DNA of 64,000 nucleotides from positions 1,054,001-1,118,000 of the forward strand of contig JASISA010000022.1 of NCBI GenBank assembly GCA_031771865.1, in the 5' to 3' direction. Both the position numbers and the translations under genes were made by a program. Below are positions 62,619 to 64,000 of the stretch, in pieces. Each line of letters opens with the position of its first letter. Positions within the stretch are counted from its first letter, which is position 1. The notes beneath the pieces are model-generated. The model saw only the letters and a list, made by a program, of their open reading frames with translations, had not been told where the DNA came from and made no database searches. The stretch comes from Nothophaeocryptopus gaeumannii. Taxonomy: Eukaryota; Ascomycota; Dothideomycetes; Mycosphaerellales; Mycosphaerellaceae.

Positions 62619-63407
62619 ATGGCAAACGATATAGCATTACTGTGCTACCTCTATCCAGCATCAGCTGAGAAACAGCAACGGGTAAGTCCTTCAATCAAAC
62701 GATCAACTCAACTCAAGTCAACCCTTGCCAAACACATACTAATCTCCAACCAGGCCCTCACCCTCCTCCGAAAATCCGCACGAGAATACTATCGTCTCCC
62801 CTCCTCAAAGTGCACAACCTGGTCCTACTTCACTCCTTTCCCACCACCCAAGACCGATTCCACCCGGATCCTGGGCGGTCTGGAGATCTACATCGAGAAA
62901 TCCGCTTTGCAGAAACAACTCGATGATCCTGTGTTCTTCCAGTCATTTCAGAAAATCGCCAAAGATGAAGGACTGTTTACTGAGGATGAGGAATTGATTG
63001 CGTATTATCATACGGCTGGCTTCATCTCCCGAGGCGAGCACGCTTTGCCCTTTGGCAATGGAACGCTTGTGAGCCAATCGAAGATGATATGTAAAAACCG
63101 CGACACCGTGCTTAACATTCTGAACTCCTTCGTTCCGTTCGTACGGGATCGGGAGCCTGGTGTTCTGACATATGCGGCGTTTACGAGGCGGAAGAATCCG
63201 AAGGAGGTTTTGTTGTTTGTGAGGTATAAGGATAGGACGGCGCTGAAGGGGCACAGTGGGGCGAAGGAACATGTGGAGGTTGTGAAGAAGTTGGCGAAGG
63301 AGATTGAGAATGATATGGGGAAGGCGACGACACTTTGGATGGAGGCTGAGGATAGTTTTGTGAGTAAGGTGGAAGGGGGCCCGAGGGGAAGTGAGGCGAA
63401 GCTCTGA
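62619..63407 (+). CDS. ABM-fold (antibiotic biosynthesis monooxygenase-like) protein
   Basis: Two exons, 62619-62681 and 62754-63407; 717 nt, 238 residues. The 72-nt intron (GTAAGT...CTAATCTCCAACCAG) is also stop-free and in frame. The spliced start reads MANDIALLCYLYPASAEKQQ then RALTLLRKSAREYY. It contains two beta-alpha-beta units of the dimeric alpha/beta barrel type: TTWSYFTPFPPPKTDSTRIL, GLEIYIEKSALQKQLDDPVF and FQSFQKIAKDEGLFT, then GVLTYAAFTRRKNPKEVLLF and VRYKDRTALKGHSGAKEHVE. This repeated fold matches fungal ABM-domain proteins, some of which act as monooxygenases on aromatic compounds. Catalytic role and substrate are unknown. Confidence 0.8.
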   Translation: MANDIALLCYLYPASAEKQQRVSPSIKRSTQLKSTLAKHILISNQALTLLRKSAREYYRLPSSKCTTWSYFTPFPPPKTDSTRILGGLEIYIEKSALQKQLDDPVFFQSFQKIAKDEGLFTEDEELIAYYHTAGFISRGEHALPFGNGTLVSQSKMICKNRDTVLNILNSFVPFVRDREPGVLTYAAFTRRKNPKEVLLFVRYKDRTALKGHSGAKEHVEVVKKLAKEIENDMGKATTLWMEAEDSFVSKVEGGPRGSEAKL

Positions 63408-63519
63408 GGATTGGACTGGCATGGGTTCGATAGTCAAGTGTTCATCGATACAGTATTTACAATTTTGGGCAGTTCAAATCCCATCTCGCTTGGCCGTACA
63501 AATTGCATTGCTTGAGTCT

Positions 63520-63887
63520 CTAGGACGAAGTAAGTTCAACCTCTCCTGCCATGATAACGGGATCGGAGTTCGTGAAGTTAGGGACATCTGAGATCGAAAC
63601 AGTCAGCCAACGTGCCGCCCAATCTGAGACCCTTCAGCTTGAGCAAACTCACCTCCCAACACCTCCTTCGCCTCCGGCCCACTAGCGGCATCCTGAAATT
63701 GCTTGATGTTGGAGAATTCCAAAGTGGCTTGTACACAGTAAGGAGCATCATCTGGGAACTTGATGACCTTCCAGGACTTCAAGCCATAAGGTCCCCACTT
63801 TTCCTGTACGAGTGGCATGTGGGTTGCCTTGTAGTATGACATGTCGAACTTGGCGCCTTGCGGGTAGACGACCGTGACAGTGGCCAT
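63520..63887 (-). CDS. EthD-domain protein
   Basis: Two exons, 63653-63887 and 63520-63587; 303 nt, 100 residues. It begins MATVTVVYPQGAKFDMSYYK and shows the EthD/ferredoxin-like core: THMPLVQEKWGPYGLKSWKV, PYCVQATLEFSNIKQFQDAA and GPEAKEVLG. The intron starts GTGAGT and ends TCTCAG, joining to DVPNFTNSDPVIMAGEVELT, the usual family ending; without splicing a shorter tail is read instead. EthD proteins are small dimeric alpha/beta barrels of unclear function in fungi (named from a bacterial ether degradation operon). It lies next to another dimeric-barrel gene and converges on it. Confidence 0.9.
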
Positions 63888-64000
63888 GATGATCGGGTGC
63901 TCTGTTTTGGTTGTTTACTGGGAAGGATCTTTGCCGTTGTCTGCGGGATTGTTGTCAGCGGTGCGCTGTAGGAGAAACCATTCGCACGCTCACTTACAAC

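Noticed and set aside
63460..63500. GTTCAAATCC, resembling a tRNA B box
   Set aside because: No matching A box or cloverleaf arms in the preceding 70 bp.

Overview
The window looks like nuclear DNA of a filamentous ascomycete (Pezizomycotina, probably Dothideomycetes; the class is an inference). Genes are monocistronic, lie on both strands and carry short introns (about 42-72 nt, occasionally longer) with CTAAC/CTGAC-type branch sites. Several gene families present are fungal, and one transposon is AT-rich with stop codons in a pattern typical of repeat-induced point mutation (RIP). About 30 protein-coding genes can be supported. I saw no rRNA, tRNA or CRISPR.

Layout. 0-24 kb is gene-dense, mostly housekeeping: the N-terminal part of a Ste6-like ABC exporter (running off the left edge), a PBDC1 homologue, a large ankyrin protein resembling Set3-complex Hos4, an F-box/LRR protein ending in a CaaX box, a steroid-5-alpha-reductase-like membrane enzyme divergent from the complex I assembly methyltransferase NDUFAF5, a fungal NLR/ankyrin-type protein with a frame break, a small membrane protein with a GC-AG intron, a 144-residue protein whose first coding exon is 5 nt, a secreted phytase/esterase-like protein with a frame break, a NIPA-type magnesium transporter, and V-ATPase subunit E.

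24-38 kb is accessory in character: a small secreted protein, then about 5.6 kb with no intact gene but with a decayed metallo-beta-lactamase-fold lactonase gene and a 7-bp minisatellite, followed by a GNAT acetyltransferase, an MFS transporter and a formate/nitrite transporter. It ends in a RIP-degraded Fot1/pogo-like transposon of 1.54 kb with long inverted repeats, inserted in an older degenerate repeat. A second copy of that older repeat lies near position 2.0 kb.

38-64 kb is gene-dense again: PAS kinase (Psk1/2), ribosomal protein eS7, a 1053-residue coiled-coil protein, an uncharacterised 443-residue protein, a TMEM184/OST-alpha family membrane protein, a Zn2Cys6 transcription factor with polyglutamine, tRNA-splicing endonuclease subunit Sen15, a Ure2-like glutathione transferase, a short conserved protein, an ABM-fold protein and an EthD-domain protein.

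The genes do not form an obvious biosynthetic cluster. The most noteworthy signals are structural: nested RIP-degraded repeats, a decaying lactonase gene, frame breaks in two otherwise coherent genes, two likely GC-AG introns, a stop-free intron in the activation segment of PAS kinase, and a prenylation motif on an F-box protein. Exon boundaries were assigned by eye from splice signals, reading frame and protein continuity.
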